A stretch of 55,593 bases of DNA from an uncultured Prevotellaceae bacterium. GTDB taxonomy: Bacteria; Bacteroidota; Bacteroidia; Bacteroidales; Bacteroidaceae. The DNA lies in NCBI GenBank assembly GCA_900315745.1, contig ONAG01000012.1, forward strand, positions 1 to 55,593, in the 5' to 3' direction. Shown here piece by piece: positions 16,151-23,979 of this stretch. Both the position numbers and the translations under genes were made by a program. Below the pieces are notes generated by a model. It was not told where the DNA came from. It made no database searches and saw nothing but the letters and a program-made list of their open reading frames with translations. How positions within the stretch are numbered: position 1 is the first letter of the stretch; each line of letters starts with the position of its first letter.

Positions 16151-18013
16151 CTATTGGGCAGGAACTTCATCCTCCGCCTCGCGAATGTCCTCGATTTGAA
16201 GTTGCACGCTGCCGTGCTTGTATATGTTTTCCTCAATCGTATATACTATATCGAAACTTCTCTTCGACTTGATGTAGCGTGCCGCCGCACTCTGTCCGAA
16301 GGCTATCCCATTCATCACATGGCTCGACTTGGAATCTACAAGTTCGAGCTTTATGTGCTCTTGCTCGCGTCCCACCACCTTGCTGGTGCCGAAGTCATAG
16401 ACACCCACCGTGCAGAACAAAGGCTTCTCGTTGCCCAACCCGAAAGGAGCGAAGCGTTTCAGGTCATTGTATAGCCGCTTTGACTTGATGTCTCTGAAGT
16501 CTATCTGGGCATCTACGTTGAGGATGGCTTCTTTCTGGTTGGGCTGTATGTGTTCCTCCACGTATTTTTGGAACATCGCCTTGAATTTCTTCACGTTTTC
16601 CCATTTCATCGTCAGTCCTGCAGCGTAGGTGTGGCCGCCGAAGTTTTCCAAGAGTTCACGACAGTGCTCCACTGCGGCATAGATGTTGAAGCCAGCAGCG
16701 CTGCGAGCAGTGCCCACTGCCAAGTTCTCGTCGCGCGTGAGGTCGCGTGTGAGCACCACAGTGGGGCGGTAGTATGTTTCTGCCAGTCGCGAAGCCACAA
16801 TGCCGATGATGCCTTTCTTCCAATGCTCGTTGTACAGCACTATGCTTGATTGGTGCTTTTGGCTTTCGAGTTTCGAGACAATCTGGTTGGCCTCGTCGGT
16901 CATTATCTTGTCCTCTTCTTTCCGCAGCTCATTGTATTGGTTTATCTGCCGAGCCTTGCGCAGGGCAGTGGGGAAATCGCGCTCTATTAGAAGGTCAACA
17001 CTCTCCCTGCCGCCTCTCATCTCCTTGTTGGAGGCGTTGGTGTCTTCCTTCTTGTCCATGATTCTTCCAGAGGCATTGATGCGTGGTCCGATTTTGAAGA
17101 CGATGTCGCTCATCGATATTTCACGTCCGCTGAGTCCGCAGATGTCGATGATGGCTTTCAGTCCAATGCTTGGGTTGATGTTGAGTTGTTTCAGTCCATG
17201 GAAGGCGAGGATGCGGTTCTCTTGTACCGGAGGGTTTATTTCCCTTTCCTTGTCGTAGTCCATCACCGGTACGATGTCGGCGGCAATGCTGACAGCGCAG
17301 AAGTCGAGCAGTGGAATGAGTCGCGAGAAAGGAATGCCGTTGTTTTTTGCGAAGGCTTGCATGAACTTGAACCCTATGCCACATGCACAGAGTTCCTTGA
17401 AAGGATAGGGGTCGTCAGGCCTTTTGGGGTCGAGCACAGCCACTGCATCAGGCAATGTGAAATGGTATTGCCCGTTTTTTTCTTCATAATGTACCTGATG
17501 GTGGTCACAAATGATGAAATCGATACCAAGGTTTTTCGCAGCTAAAATCCTGTCGTGTTCCTTGATTCCGATATCGAGAACGATAACAAGTTTTGCACCC
17601 GTCTCTTGAGCATATTCCAATCCAGCCTTTGTGATACCAAACCCATCGTCTTTGTCATAGCGGTTGGGTATGTAGTAGTCGATGTTGGAATAGAATTGCT
17701 GTAGAAACTTATACACCAATGCCACCGCCGTACAGCCATCCACGTCATAGTCGCCATATACCAATATGCGTTCTTTCCTTCCCATGGCGTCATTGAGCCT
17801 GTCCACGGCTACGTCCATGTCTTTCATGAGGAAAGGGTCGATAAGGTCTGCCAACTGTGGGCGGAAGAATCGTTTCGCTGCCGATTCGGTGGTGATGCCA
17901 CGTCTAATGAGTAGCATTGCAAGGATAGGGCTTGTCCCTATCTTCACAGCCAGTTCTTCAGCTGCTTCCTTTTCTTCTGGTGTAGGTGGTTTGTAATTCC
18001 ATTTAAATTGCAT
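16151..18013 (-). CDS. recJ: single-stranded-DNA-specific exonuclease RecJ
   Basis: The 620-residue DHH-family nuclease degrades single-stranded DNA 5' to 3' in RecF-pathway recombination and mismatch repair. The metal-binding motifs are YGDYDVDG (Asp88 and Asp90), the VLDIG segment at 145-149 and the CDHH motif (Asp170-His171-His172). RINASGRI and the DHHA1 signature NFGGHTYAAGL follow. It is somewhat longer than the usual 570 residues, because of an acidic-basic insertion in the middle (KKEDTNASNKEMRGGRES). It is first in the pair with recQ. Confidence 0.95.
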   Translation of the reverse strand: MQFKWNYKPPTPEEKEAAEELAVKIGTSPILAMLLIRRGITTESAAKRFFRPQLADLIDPFLMKDMDVAVDRLNDAMGRKERILVYGDYDVDGCTAVALVYKFLQQFYSNIDYYIPNRYDKDDGFGITKAGLEYAQETGAKLVIVLDIGIKEHDRILAAKNLGIDFIICDHHQVHYEEKNGQYHFTLPDAVAVLDPKRPDDPYPFKELCACGIGFKFMQAFAKNNGIPFSRLIPLLDFCAVSIAADIVPVMDYDKEREINPPVQENRILAFHGLKQLNINPSIGLKAIIDICGLSGREISMSDIVFKIGPRINASGRIMDKKEDTNASNKEMRGGRESVDLLIERDFPTALRKARQINQYNELRKEEDKIMTDEANQIVSKLESQKHQSSIVLYNEHWKKGIIGIVASRLAETYYRPTVVLTRDLTRDENLAVGTARSAAGFNIYAAVEHCRELLENFGGHTYAAGLTMKWENVKKFKAMFQKYVEEHIQPNQKEAILNVDAQIDFRDIKSKRLYNDLKRFAPFGLGNEKPLFCTVGVYDFGTSKVVGREQEHIKLELVDSKSSHVMNGIAFGQSAAARYIKSKRSFDIVYTIEENIYKHGSVQLQIEDIREAEDEVPAQ

Positions 18014-18229
18014 TTATATTGTTTTTATTTTGTTTTTCGCTCTCGGATGCCTCCTTTTTAATTAGGTGGCAATTGCGATTTTCGCCTATAATGGCAAAAT
18101 AGCGTGTAAAGATACAAATAAAAACTCATACTTGTGCCATTCCCCTACAATTTTTGCATTATTTAGTGATTGGTGAAAGGATTGCAACTGTTCTGCGAAC
18201 CACGTTTCGTTTGCAATGGTGTTGTGTTC
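18014..18229 (-). other. AT-rich gap upstream of recJ
   Basis: No gene was found in these 216 bases. A weak -7-like TATCTTTA (minus strand, near 18110) may belong to recJ, but no -33 partner fits. Confidence 0.3.
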
Positions 18230-18427
18230 TCAGCAGAATAAGTCGTCCAAGGTGAGTTCACGCTGAATGCATTCTGAATGTTCATTCCTGTCAATGCCCT
18301 TGGTTGTTATCATGGTCACAATGATGTTCTTGTCAGTATTTGTTGTCTCCACAAATGTTGAGATCTTGCGCTCAATATCATCCTCATCCTTGGCAGTCAT
18401 GGTGTATGCTTTGTTCCAAAAATGCAC
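18230..18427 (-). pseudogene. C-terminal remnant of a Bacteroidales AAA ATPase (DUF234-associated type)
   Basis: The frame encodes about 60 residues with homology-like sequence running from DDIERKISTFVETT to the stop, ending VTMITTKGIDRNEHSECI then LTLDDLF. That M-T-T-x-G and L-D-D-L-F ending is the recognisable tail of the abundant Bacteroidales AAA ATPases of about 380-450 residues. The ATPase core is missing. The frame is cut off by the 28-bp perfect inverted repeat at 18420-18483, which overlaps its apparent start codon. It is a scrap left by an insertion or deletion, evidence that this locus is a turnover site. Confidence 0.6.
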
Positions 18428-18483
18428 GAAAACGGTCGCTAACTACCCAAAAACAGGTAGTTAGCGACCGTTTTCGTGCATTT
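18420..18483. repeat. 28-bp perfect inverted repeat with 8-base loop
   Basis: The arms 18420-18447 and 18456-18483 are fully complementary; the inner part reads GGTCGCTAACTACC on one side and its complement on the other, around CAAAAACA. A stem this long and perfect is unusual for a terminator and looks like a miniature mobile element or a relic of one. On the minus strand it lies downstream of the helicase gene and is followed by TTTTTGG, so it may also stop helicase transcription. It marks the edge of the AT-rich islet. Confidence 0.85.
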
Positions 18484-18572
18484 CTTATTGAAAAGATTTT
18501 ACTTTCTTAATAGATTTTTCTTCTGAATTTAGTGTGGTATTTTATTGATGTTCAGCAATAAAGAGCGTTTGT

Positions 18573-20399
18573 TTACTTTTGCTTGTTTTTGTTGTTGTTG
18601 ACAAAGACCAACCTCTTTTTAATTTTTTCATACAGTATTGTAGTTTTATTGTCTATTGCTTTCTGATTTTGTGTTTTGCTGGTAGTCTCGTTTATTAAAT
18701 TGATTACATTCATTGCATCTTCATAAAGATGTAACTCATATAATGCTCTACATTTTATAAACATTGCTTCAAGGCATAGTTTCCTATTTAGAACCAAGTC
18801 TGCATATCCCACAGCTTCGTTATACCTTTTTCCGTAAAGTGATATGACGCTGTTGAGGAAATTGCTTGTCATGCTGCATTCTTTGAGCAATTGTACTTTT
18901 GAAGTAAGACCAATTAATGAGTCGTCATTCAACATTACATCAAACATTTTCTTTGCTAATAGTGCAGCATTGCGAGTGTCATTGTGATGTATCTTGTTTA
19001 TAACATTTTTTAGACATGTCTTTGCAGCCATATCACTATTATTTTCTTGAAGATATGTGTAGATTTGCTTTCCAATTGTCAATTCATCATTGATCATGGA
19101 GTCGTTGTTGTAGGAATTAGATAATGCCATTATTTCTGGGTTAGGAGTGATATGGCTGGTTTTGATGGCATTGCTAAGTGTAAGACCGTCAAGTGAGCGT
19201 AAACGGCTGATGGCAACGTATGCTTGACCATGTGCAAATATTCCACGTTTCAAATCAAGGTGCATACGGTCGAATGTCATGCCTTGTGATTTATGAATAG
19301 TAATAGCCCATGCCAGTTTTATAGGATATTGTGTATATGTTCCTATTAGTTGCGATTCTATTTTCTTCGTATTGTGATTATAGACTCGTTCATAACTTTC
19401 CCATGTTGCTCTTTCAATACAGATTGTTGTACCTTTTTCAAGTTTAACATAAATGCAGTTTTCACACAATTCTACAACTTTGGCAATGCTGCCATTGACA
19501 CAACCATTATAGAAATCGTTTCTACATATTATTACTTGTGCTCCAACTTTTAATCTTAGTCGTTCGGGGGCAGGGGAATCACCTCTTCTGAAATTATTTT
19601 CAATGAAAGCATCATAGCAATATTCTTCACCATCAATTGCATCAAGCTTCTTTTCGTTGATTTTTTCTGCTCTTTGATTAATAGTGGTTAGAATAACAGA
19701 ATAGTCGTCATTTTTGCCTTCTTCATTGACATGTTTGTTAATTTCCTCCAATTCTTTTTCGCTTACATTGCCCGTTCGCATTTTATTAAGCAGGTTCATG
19801 AATTTTCTGTCGCTTTGACGATAAACCTTTGTGAATTCTATTATGGGCATATTCATGCGTTTTAGAACATTTGCTTTATAGAAAAATGGTATGCCATCCC
19901 CATAAAGATCTTTGAGCATTTCTGAATCTACACTCCCTTTCTTTACAACAGGAGGCAATTGAAACAGGTCACCTACGAATATAATTTGTTTACCACCAAA
20001 GGGCATGTTTGTTTGGAATGCCGTTTTTAACCATCTGTCCATACCATCCACAATGTCACAACGCAACATGGATACTTCATCTATAATTATGGTGTCTATT
20101 TTTTCAAGTAGTTTCTTTTTTGATGGAGAAACGTATAATGAGGTATATGGTCCTATGATTTCCATGGGAAAATTGAAAAAAGAATGAATGGTTTGTCCAC
20201 CAGCATTGATGGCTGCAATACCTGTTGGAGCCAATATAAGAAAGTTTTTATCTATCTTTTCTTGTATCCACTTCACAAAAGTAGTTTTTCCTGTACCTGC
20301 TCTACCTGTTATGAAAACACATGTGTTGGTGTTTTCCACATAATCAAACGCAAGTGATTGCTGCTTGCTCCTTCTGTTGAATGTGATGTTGTTTTCCAT
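18573..20399 (-). CDS. Pif1-like helicase with helical C-terminal extension
   Basis: The 608-residue superfamily 1 helicase has Walker A GRAGTGKTT at 32-40, TGIAAINAGGQTIHSFF at 59-75, Walker B IIIDEVSM at 104-111 and FVGDLFQLPPV at 141-151. Motifs LAWAITIHKSQGMTF and GQAYVAISRLRSLDGL near 370-405 are typical of Pif1/RecD-like enzymes that unwind 5' to 3' and resolve G-quadruplexes or R-loops. About 175 further residues are helical and may be TPR-like. It is AT-rich relative to recJ. Its promoter carries the same 19-bp dyad as the pseudo-methyltransferase/kinase gene, so I place it in that regulon rather than treating it as housekeeping. Confidence 0.85.
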   Translation of the reverse strand: MENNITFNRRSKQQSLAFDYVENTNTCVFITGRAGTGKTTFVKWIQEKIDKNFLILAPTGIAAINAGGQTIHSFFNFPMEIIGPYTSLYVSPSKKKLLEKIDTIIIDEVSMLRCDIVDGMDRWLKTAFQTNMPFGGKQIIFVGDLFQLPPVVKKGSVDSEMLKDLYGDGIPFFYKANVLKRMNMPIIEFTKVYRQSDRKFMNLLNKMRTGNVSEKELEEINKHVNEEGKNDDYSVILTTINQRAEKINEKKLDAIDGEEYCYDAFIENNFRRGDSPAPERLRLKVGAQVIICRNDFYNGCVNGSIAKVVELCENCIYVKLEKGTTICIERATWESYERVYNHNTKKIESQLIGTYTQYPIKLAWAITIHKSQGMTFDRMHLDLKRGIFAHGQAYVAISRLRSLDGLTLSNAIKTSHITPNPEIMALSNSYNNDSMINDELTIGKQIYTYLQENNSDMAAKTCLKNVINKIHHNDTRNAALLAKKMFDVMLNDDSLIGLTSKVQLLKECSMTSNFLNSVISLYGKRYNEAVGYADLVLNRKLCLEAMFIKCRALYELHLYEDAMNVINLINETTSKTQNQKAIDNKTTILYEKIKKRLVFVNNNKNKQK

Positions 20400-20416
20400 A
20401 TTCTTTCTTTTGATTG

Positions 20417-20424
20417 CAAAGGTA
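20417..20424 (-). promoter_or_regulatory. -7 element of the Pif1-like helicase promoter
   Basis: The minus strand reads TACCTTTG (TAnnTTTG). The usual -33 TTTG is absent; the dyad at 20434-20452 occupies that region. Confidence 0.65.
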
Positions 20425-20433
20425 AATTCTTGA

Positions 20434-20452
20434 TGTGAAGTGTTTTTTCACA
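20434..20452. promoter_or_regulatory. dyad operator upstream of the helicase, copy 2
   Basis: The sequence TGTGAAGTGTTTTTTCACA has TGTGAA/TTCACA arms. It matches the dyad at 23989-24007 in 17 of 19 bases and lies exactly 9 bp from the -7 box, as that copy does. It is a probable binding site for the WYL regulator encoded at 23977-24999. Confidence 0.7.
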
Positions 20453-20468
20453 AGAAAGTATATCATAT

Positions 20469-20497
20469 AAAAAACCTCGCATAAAACTATGCGAGGT
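20469..20497 (-). terminator. terminator of the kinase/receiver operon
   Basis: A perfect 10-bp stem (ACCTCGCATA, 20474-20483, with its complement at 20488-20497) closes a 4-base loop. On the minus strand it is followed by six Ts. It lies 25 bp after the receiver-protein stop and separates that operon from the helicase. Confidence 0.85.
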
Positions 20498-20521
20498 CTT
20501 TCAAATACAGATGAAATATAG

Positions 20522-21547
20522 TCAACAAACCTTTTCCCAATTCTTACTGTTCTCTTCTTTGTTGTTGTGTTCTTTCAAGTAATTTCGATACCAAAGAATT
20601 AAATCGCAGATTTGTAGTGTAAAACTATTCAAAAGATAAGTCGAAGAATCTACGTAATGCATATAATCCTCTTTGCTCACTATATCTTCATTATCATCCT
20701 CCGAGTGGCAGAAAGGAGGTATAATATCAACCATAGTTTTTACAATTACAGCTAATGCTCCAGGAAGAATACGTTTTTTACTTTTAAAAGAATAAACATC
20801 TTTATCTTTACTTTTTGTGGCATTTTGGCCTCCGAGAATACAACTTGACCAACGCAAATTTACTTTTTTACCCCATTCGGGAAGAATACCATTAGATGAC
20901 ATTGAACGAAAGATGTATTCCAGGACTTTTCTGGCTTTTTCATATTTGTCATTATAGTCTTCATTCTCTATATCATTTGGGAAATGAATAGGTATAAGTA
21001 AATCTTCAAGAGCATTATAACCTATGGTATTTATATTGCATTCAGTTATGGCTTCAAAAACATTCCTATACTTTTCTTGTATTTGTAGACGATGGGATTT
21101 ATAATTTATTGCTCTGATACGCTGGAATAGATCTTTTCTATCTTCGATTTTGGAATAGTATGTTTTGTTTTTACTTTTTGTCCAGTCTTCGTCCCATTTC
21201 AGACGTTCTTCGTTGATGGAGTCTGTGATTTCAGTTTCTGCACCACCTGAAAGAACAAACCAAGGAATAACACGATGTTTTTTTTCTGCTATGACCGAAA
21301 TGTCTTTCAAAGCCTCACGGAGAAATATGACGGGATTGTCTTTACTATTATGATGAAATTTGCATTTTGCATCAAGAATTATAGCCGACCATTTATCGTA
21401 GTCATTTTCCAATGCTACTTTTGCCTCATCCCAGCAGGGATATGCAACCAATTGTAAACCTTCATTTTCTGCCTCGTATGGGTATGAGGTTGTCACTTTT
21501 TGATCATCTTCCACCCACAATACTTGAATAAGATTGTAATTATTCAT
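20522..21547 (-). CDS. receiver-domain protein with unknown C-terminal domain
   Basis: The 341-residue protein begins with a response-regulator receiver domain with every key residue in place: the acidic pocket Glu13-Asp14-Asp15 (VLWVEDD), phospho-acceptor Asp59 (AIILDAKC), Ser100 (FVLSGG) and Lys133. The rest (about 150-341) matches no output domain I know: no HTH, LytTR or GGDEF pattern is visible. It begins 7 bp after the pseudo-methyltransferase/kinase gene, clearly the same transcript, and is the obvious phosphotransfer partner. The C-terminal part may be the effector. The gene is AT-rich like the rest of the islet. Confidence 0.75.
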   Translation of the reverse strand: MNNYNLIQVLWVEDDQKVTTSYPYEAENEGLQLVAYPCWDEAKVALENDYDKWSAIILDAKCKFHHNSKDNPVIFLREALKDISVIAEKKHRVIPWFVLSGGAETEITDSINEERLKWDEDWTKSKNKTYYSKIEDRKDLFQRIRAINYKSHRLQIQEKYRNVFEAITECNINTIGYNALEDLLIPIHFPNDIENEDYNDKYEKARKVLEYIFRSMSSNGILPEWGKKVNLRWSSCILGGQNATKSKDKDVYSFKSKKRILPGALAVIVKTMVDIIPPFCHSEDDNEDIVSKEDYMHYVDSSTYLLNSFTLQICDLILWYRNYLKEHNNKEENSKNWEKVC

Positions 21548-21554
21548 ATCTATT

Positions 21555-23942
21555 TTAATTTTGCGAGTTATGTTTTGTTATTTCTGTAAGTTCTAAGTCT
21601 TCACCAGGTACCATATTGGTAGGGAAAGTCAAAATGTATTTAACAGTATATTCATCATTAGGTGAAGGTACAATTTTAACGTTTCCTTTAAACCTGTTCA
21701 TGATATGTTCTATTTCATTGAGACCAATGCCATTGTGTCCATCTATGTGAAGTGAGGTGGAAACTCCATACTCGAATAAAGATGAGATGGAACGGTCATT
21801 GGGAAGAGGCTGCCCATTGTTTTCTATTTTAATAATCATATTGATACCATCGTAATGCCACGATATACGGATTTTATAATCGTCACGGTTACTGTCAGTA
21901 AAACCGTGTGATTGGGCATTGGAAATGATATTGTTTAAAATTTGTTCCAATGCGGCTTTGGGGAAATGCAATCTGGGATAATATTTTTTTTCTTTCCCAT
22001 CGGCTTGTTTAATTATGATAGGTCTGTATGTTTTTTCAAGATCGTCATTTTTATCTCTTATTACAGTGAAATTATTCCAGCCTCCTTTGTTTTTTGAGAT
22101 ATAAGAATTGATAAACACTTCAGGGTCAATATCTTTAACTTCACCATATGAATATTCTACTTCTGCCAGATGCTCAATAGCCGGCATGATGTTTTTAATA
22201 CTGTCTTCTATGAAATTAAAAGCATCATTAACTGTAAATTCCTTGATACGTGATATACAATCGCTGTCTGCAATATTACCATGTTGTCGTTTGCGGTATG
22301 CATTAAGTGCATTAAACATCGACTCTATAGATGACATAGATTGAGTAAGGGCATGTTTGCGCATACGTACTCCCCTTTGGTAGTCCTCATGATTTTTCTT
22401 GAGTTCCTCTTGTGAAGCCAGCATTGCATCGTAATTTGCCTCGGCTAAGAATTGCAGTCGCTCCTTCTCATTATGGTCAGGAATGATGATTTTGTCCAAG
22501 ATATACGGCAAAGTACGACTGCTGACCTCATTATGACATAGTGAAATGATATATGATTTCACATCAGGAGACAAAAGCAATGCCACGATATATCGTATGT
22601 CTATGCCTTTTTTCGGTACAAGACACACTATTGGGTCGTGGTGATAGTCAATGGCAATTCCGTCTTCAGGAAAAGAAGAAAAATAGCCCGATCCCAATTC
22701 AATATCATGAAGGCCACATAAAAAAAAGCAATTATCGCATAATATTTTATGACACCATAATTCATCGAGAGATTCATGTTCAAGTTTTTTGCCAATAAGA
22801 TTTGTGTCTTTGTATGAAGATTTGAGATCAGCCATTTTAATCACTTGAATGCTTTTGTCTGGGTCGTTTCCATCTTTGCGCAAATCTTTGCAATAATCAT
22901 AGCCATAAACATAATCAGCGATACTGACAATCGAAGATAGTGGCTTACCTTGAGCTGGTTTTGAGGTAAGATAATAACTCGGCCATAAAATATCGGGGTT
23001 TAGCATTTCTGAAGCAATGCTTATGCTTTGATTTTTTTTCAAAGACTTTATCTCAACAAAATCATGTTCTGATTTCTCAATAACCAGCAAAATCCCTTTT
23101 TTGTAGTCGTTTGCTGTGAAAAGGTGAGGATATGCAACAATGGATACAATGGCCTTATCTTTGACTAAAGTCCCACGGAATTTTGTGAATTCTTCATCTT
23201 GGTTTGCCATTCCTTCGTATGTAGCGAAATATAACATCCTACCTTTGGGCTTAAGATGCTCATAAATAGAAGATGGTGTATAATGATTTCCGCCAAAGTT
23301 AGAACCACAGATAATGTAATCAAAGTATTTTTCGGTCCTTAAATGCCCCCATCCAATTCCCTCTGACCACCAACATGTGCAGTCTAAATTGCTGTTCTTG
23401 TCGTATAGCCAGATTTTCGCAAGTGGAAGTGCTCTGTCACCATTACCCCAATAATCCATCCGAATGTTGCATGTGGGATATAATTCTGCTACATCGCAAC
23501 CTGAACCTGTAATGTACATGGAAGAGCCTTCTTTTGGTTGAATGTACTCTTTTGTCAAATCAAACTCTGTCTTATTGGAGTATAGAAAATCGTATCTTTC
23601 TTTACTTCCGCCCCAGTGAACACCATTTGTGAAAAGTTCCGTTATGGCTTCAGAAAAATGGTTGCATAAATAAGCAAATTCATTCTCTGTCAGTGCATCC
23701 TTATAGAAATGCTCTGTATATTCGTTTTTATTATGTTTCTCGGTTGAAACCCCTATGGCGGTTTTATATAGTTTTTTTATTAGTTGATGGTCTGGATACC
23801 GGTCTTCGTTTGATATAGGTATTGATTTTATTGCAAGGCCAAATTTGGAAACATCCTTTTGGGGAGCTTTCTCAAACACATAATTCCTATACTTTGCAAC
23901 GAGTTCTTTAACGCTGTAGTTGGTGTTGTCCTTTGTTGTCAT
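21555..23942 (-). CDS. fusion of degenerate type I DNA methyltransferase, specificity-like region and histidine-kinase ATPase
   Basis: The 795-residue protein appears composite. Residues about 135-300 follow the HsdM/N6-adenine methyltransferase plan: a motif-I-like ITGSGCDVAELY at 144-155, LPLAKIWLYD, then FDYIICGSNFGG at 207-218 where the catalytic NPPF should be, LKPKGRMLYFA, and LVKDKAIVSIVAYPHLF. NPPF is replaced by GSNF, so methylation is unlikely. Residues about 330-510 look like a type I target-recognition domain plus coil. A DHp-like helix carries RMRKHALTQ (His530), and residues 660-775 form a HATPase: N box LNNIISNAQSHG, G1-like IENNGQPLP (Asn where Asp is usual), G2 GHNGIGL. I infer a DNA-sensing kinase paired with the downstream receiver protein. 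Confidence 0.72.
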   Translation of the reverse strand: MTTKDNTNYSVKELVAKYRNYVFEKAPQKDVSKFGLAIKSIPISNEDRYPDHQLIKKLYKTAIGVSTEKHNKNEYTEHFYKDALTENEFAYLCNHFSEAITELFTNGVHWGGSKERYDFLYSNKTEFDLTKEYIQPKEGSSMYITGSGCDVAELYPTCNIRMDYWGNGDRALPLAKIWLYDKNSNLDCTCWWSEGIGWGHLRTEKYFDYIICGSNFGGNHYTPSSIYEHLKPKGRMLYFATYEGMANQDEEFTKFRGTLVKDKAIVSIVAYPHLFTANDYKKGILLVIEKSEHDFVEIKSLKKNQSISIASEMLNPDILWPSYYLTSKPAQGKPLSSIVSIADYVYGYDYCKDLRKDGNDPDKSIQVIKMADLKSSYKDTNLIGKKLEHESLDELWCHKILCDNCFFLCGLHDIELGSGYFSSFPEDGIAIDYHHDPIVCLVPKKGIDIRYIVALLLSPDVKSYIISLCHNEVSSRTLPYILDKIIIPDHNEKERLQFLAEANYDAMLASQEELKKNHEDYQRGVRMRKHALTQSMSSIESMFNALNAYRKRQHGNIADSDCISRIKEFTVNDAFNFIEDSIKNIMPAIEHLAEVEYSYGEVKDIDPEVFINSYISKNKGGWNNFTVIRDKNDDLEKTYRPIIIKQADGKEKKYYPRLHFPKAALEQILNNIISNAQSHGFTDSNRDDYKIRISWHYDGINMIIKIENNGQPLPNDRSISSLFEYGVSTSLHIDGHNGIGLNEIEHIMNRFKGNVKIVPSPNDEYTVKYILTFPTNMVPGEDLELTEITKHNSQN

Positions 23943-23971
23943 AGTTTTACGCTTTTTGGTTTTTATGGTTG

Positions 23972-23979
23972 CAAAGTTA
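23972..23979 (-). promoter_or_regulatory. -7 element of the kinase-operon promoter
   Basis: The minus strand reads TAACTTTG, exactly TAnnTTTG. It overlaps the stop codon of the WYL gene and lies 29 bp ahead of the fusion-protein start, so the kinase/receiver pair can be transcribed apart from the regulator. There is no consensus -33 box; the dyad sits there instead. Confidence 0.68.

Noticed and set aside
18573-20399. RecD instead of Pif1 for the islet helicase
   Set aside because: The protein lacks the RecD N-terminal domain and RecBC context; motif order and the short N-terminus fit Pif1 better.
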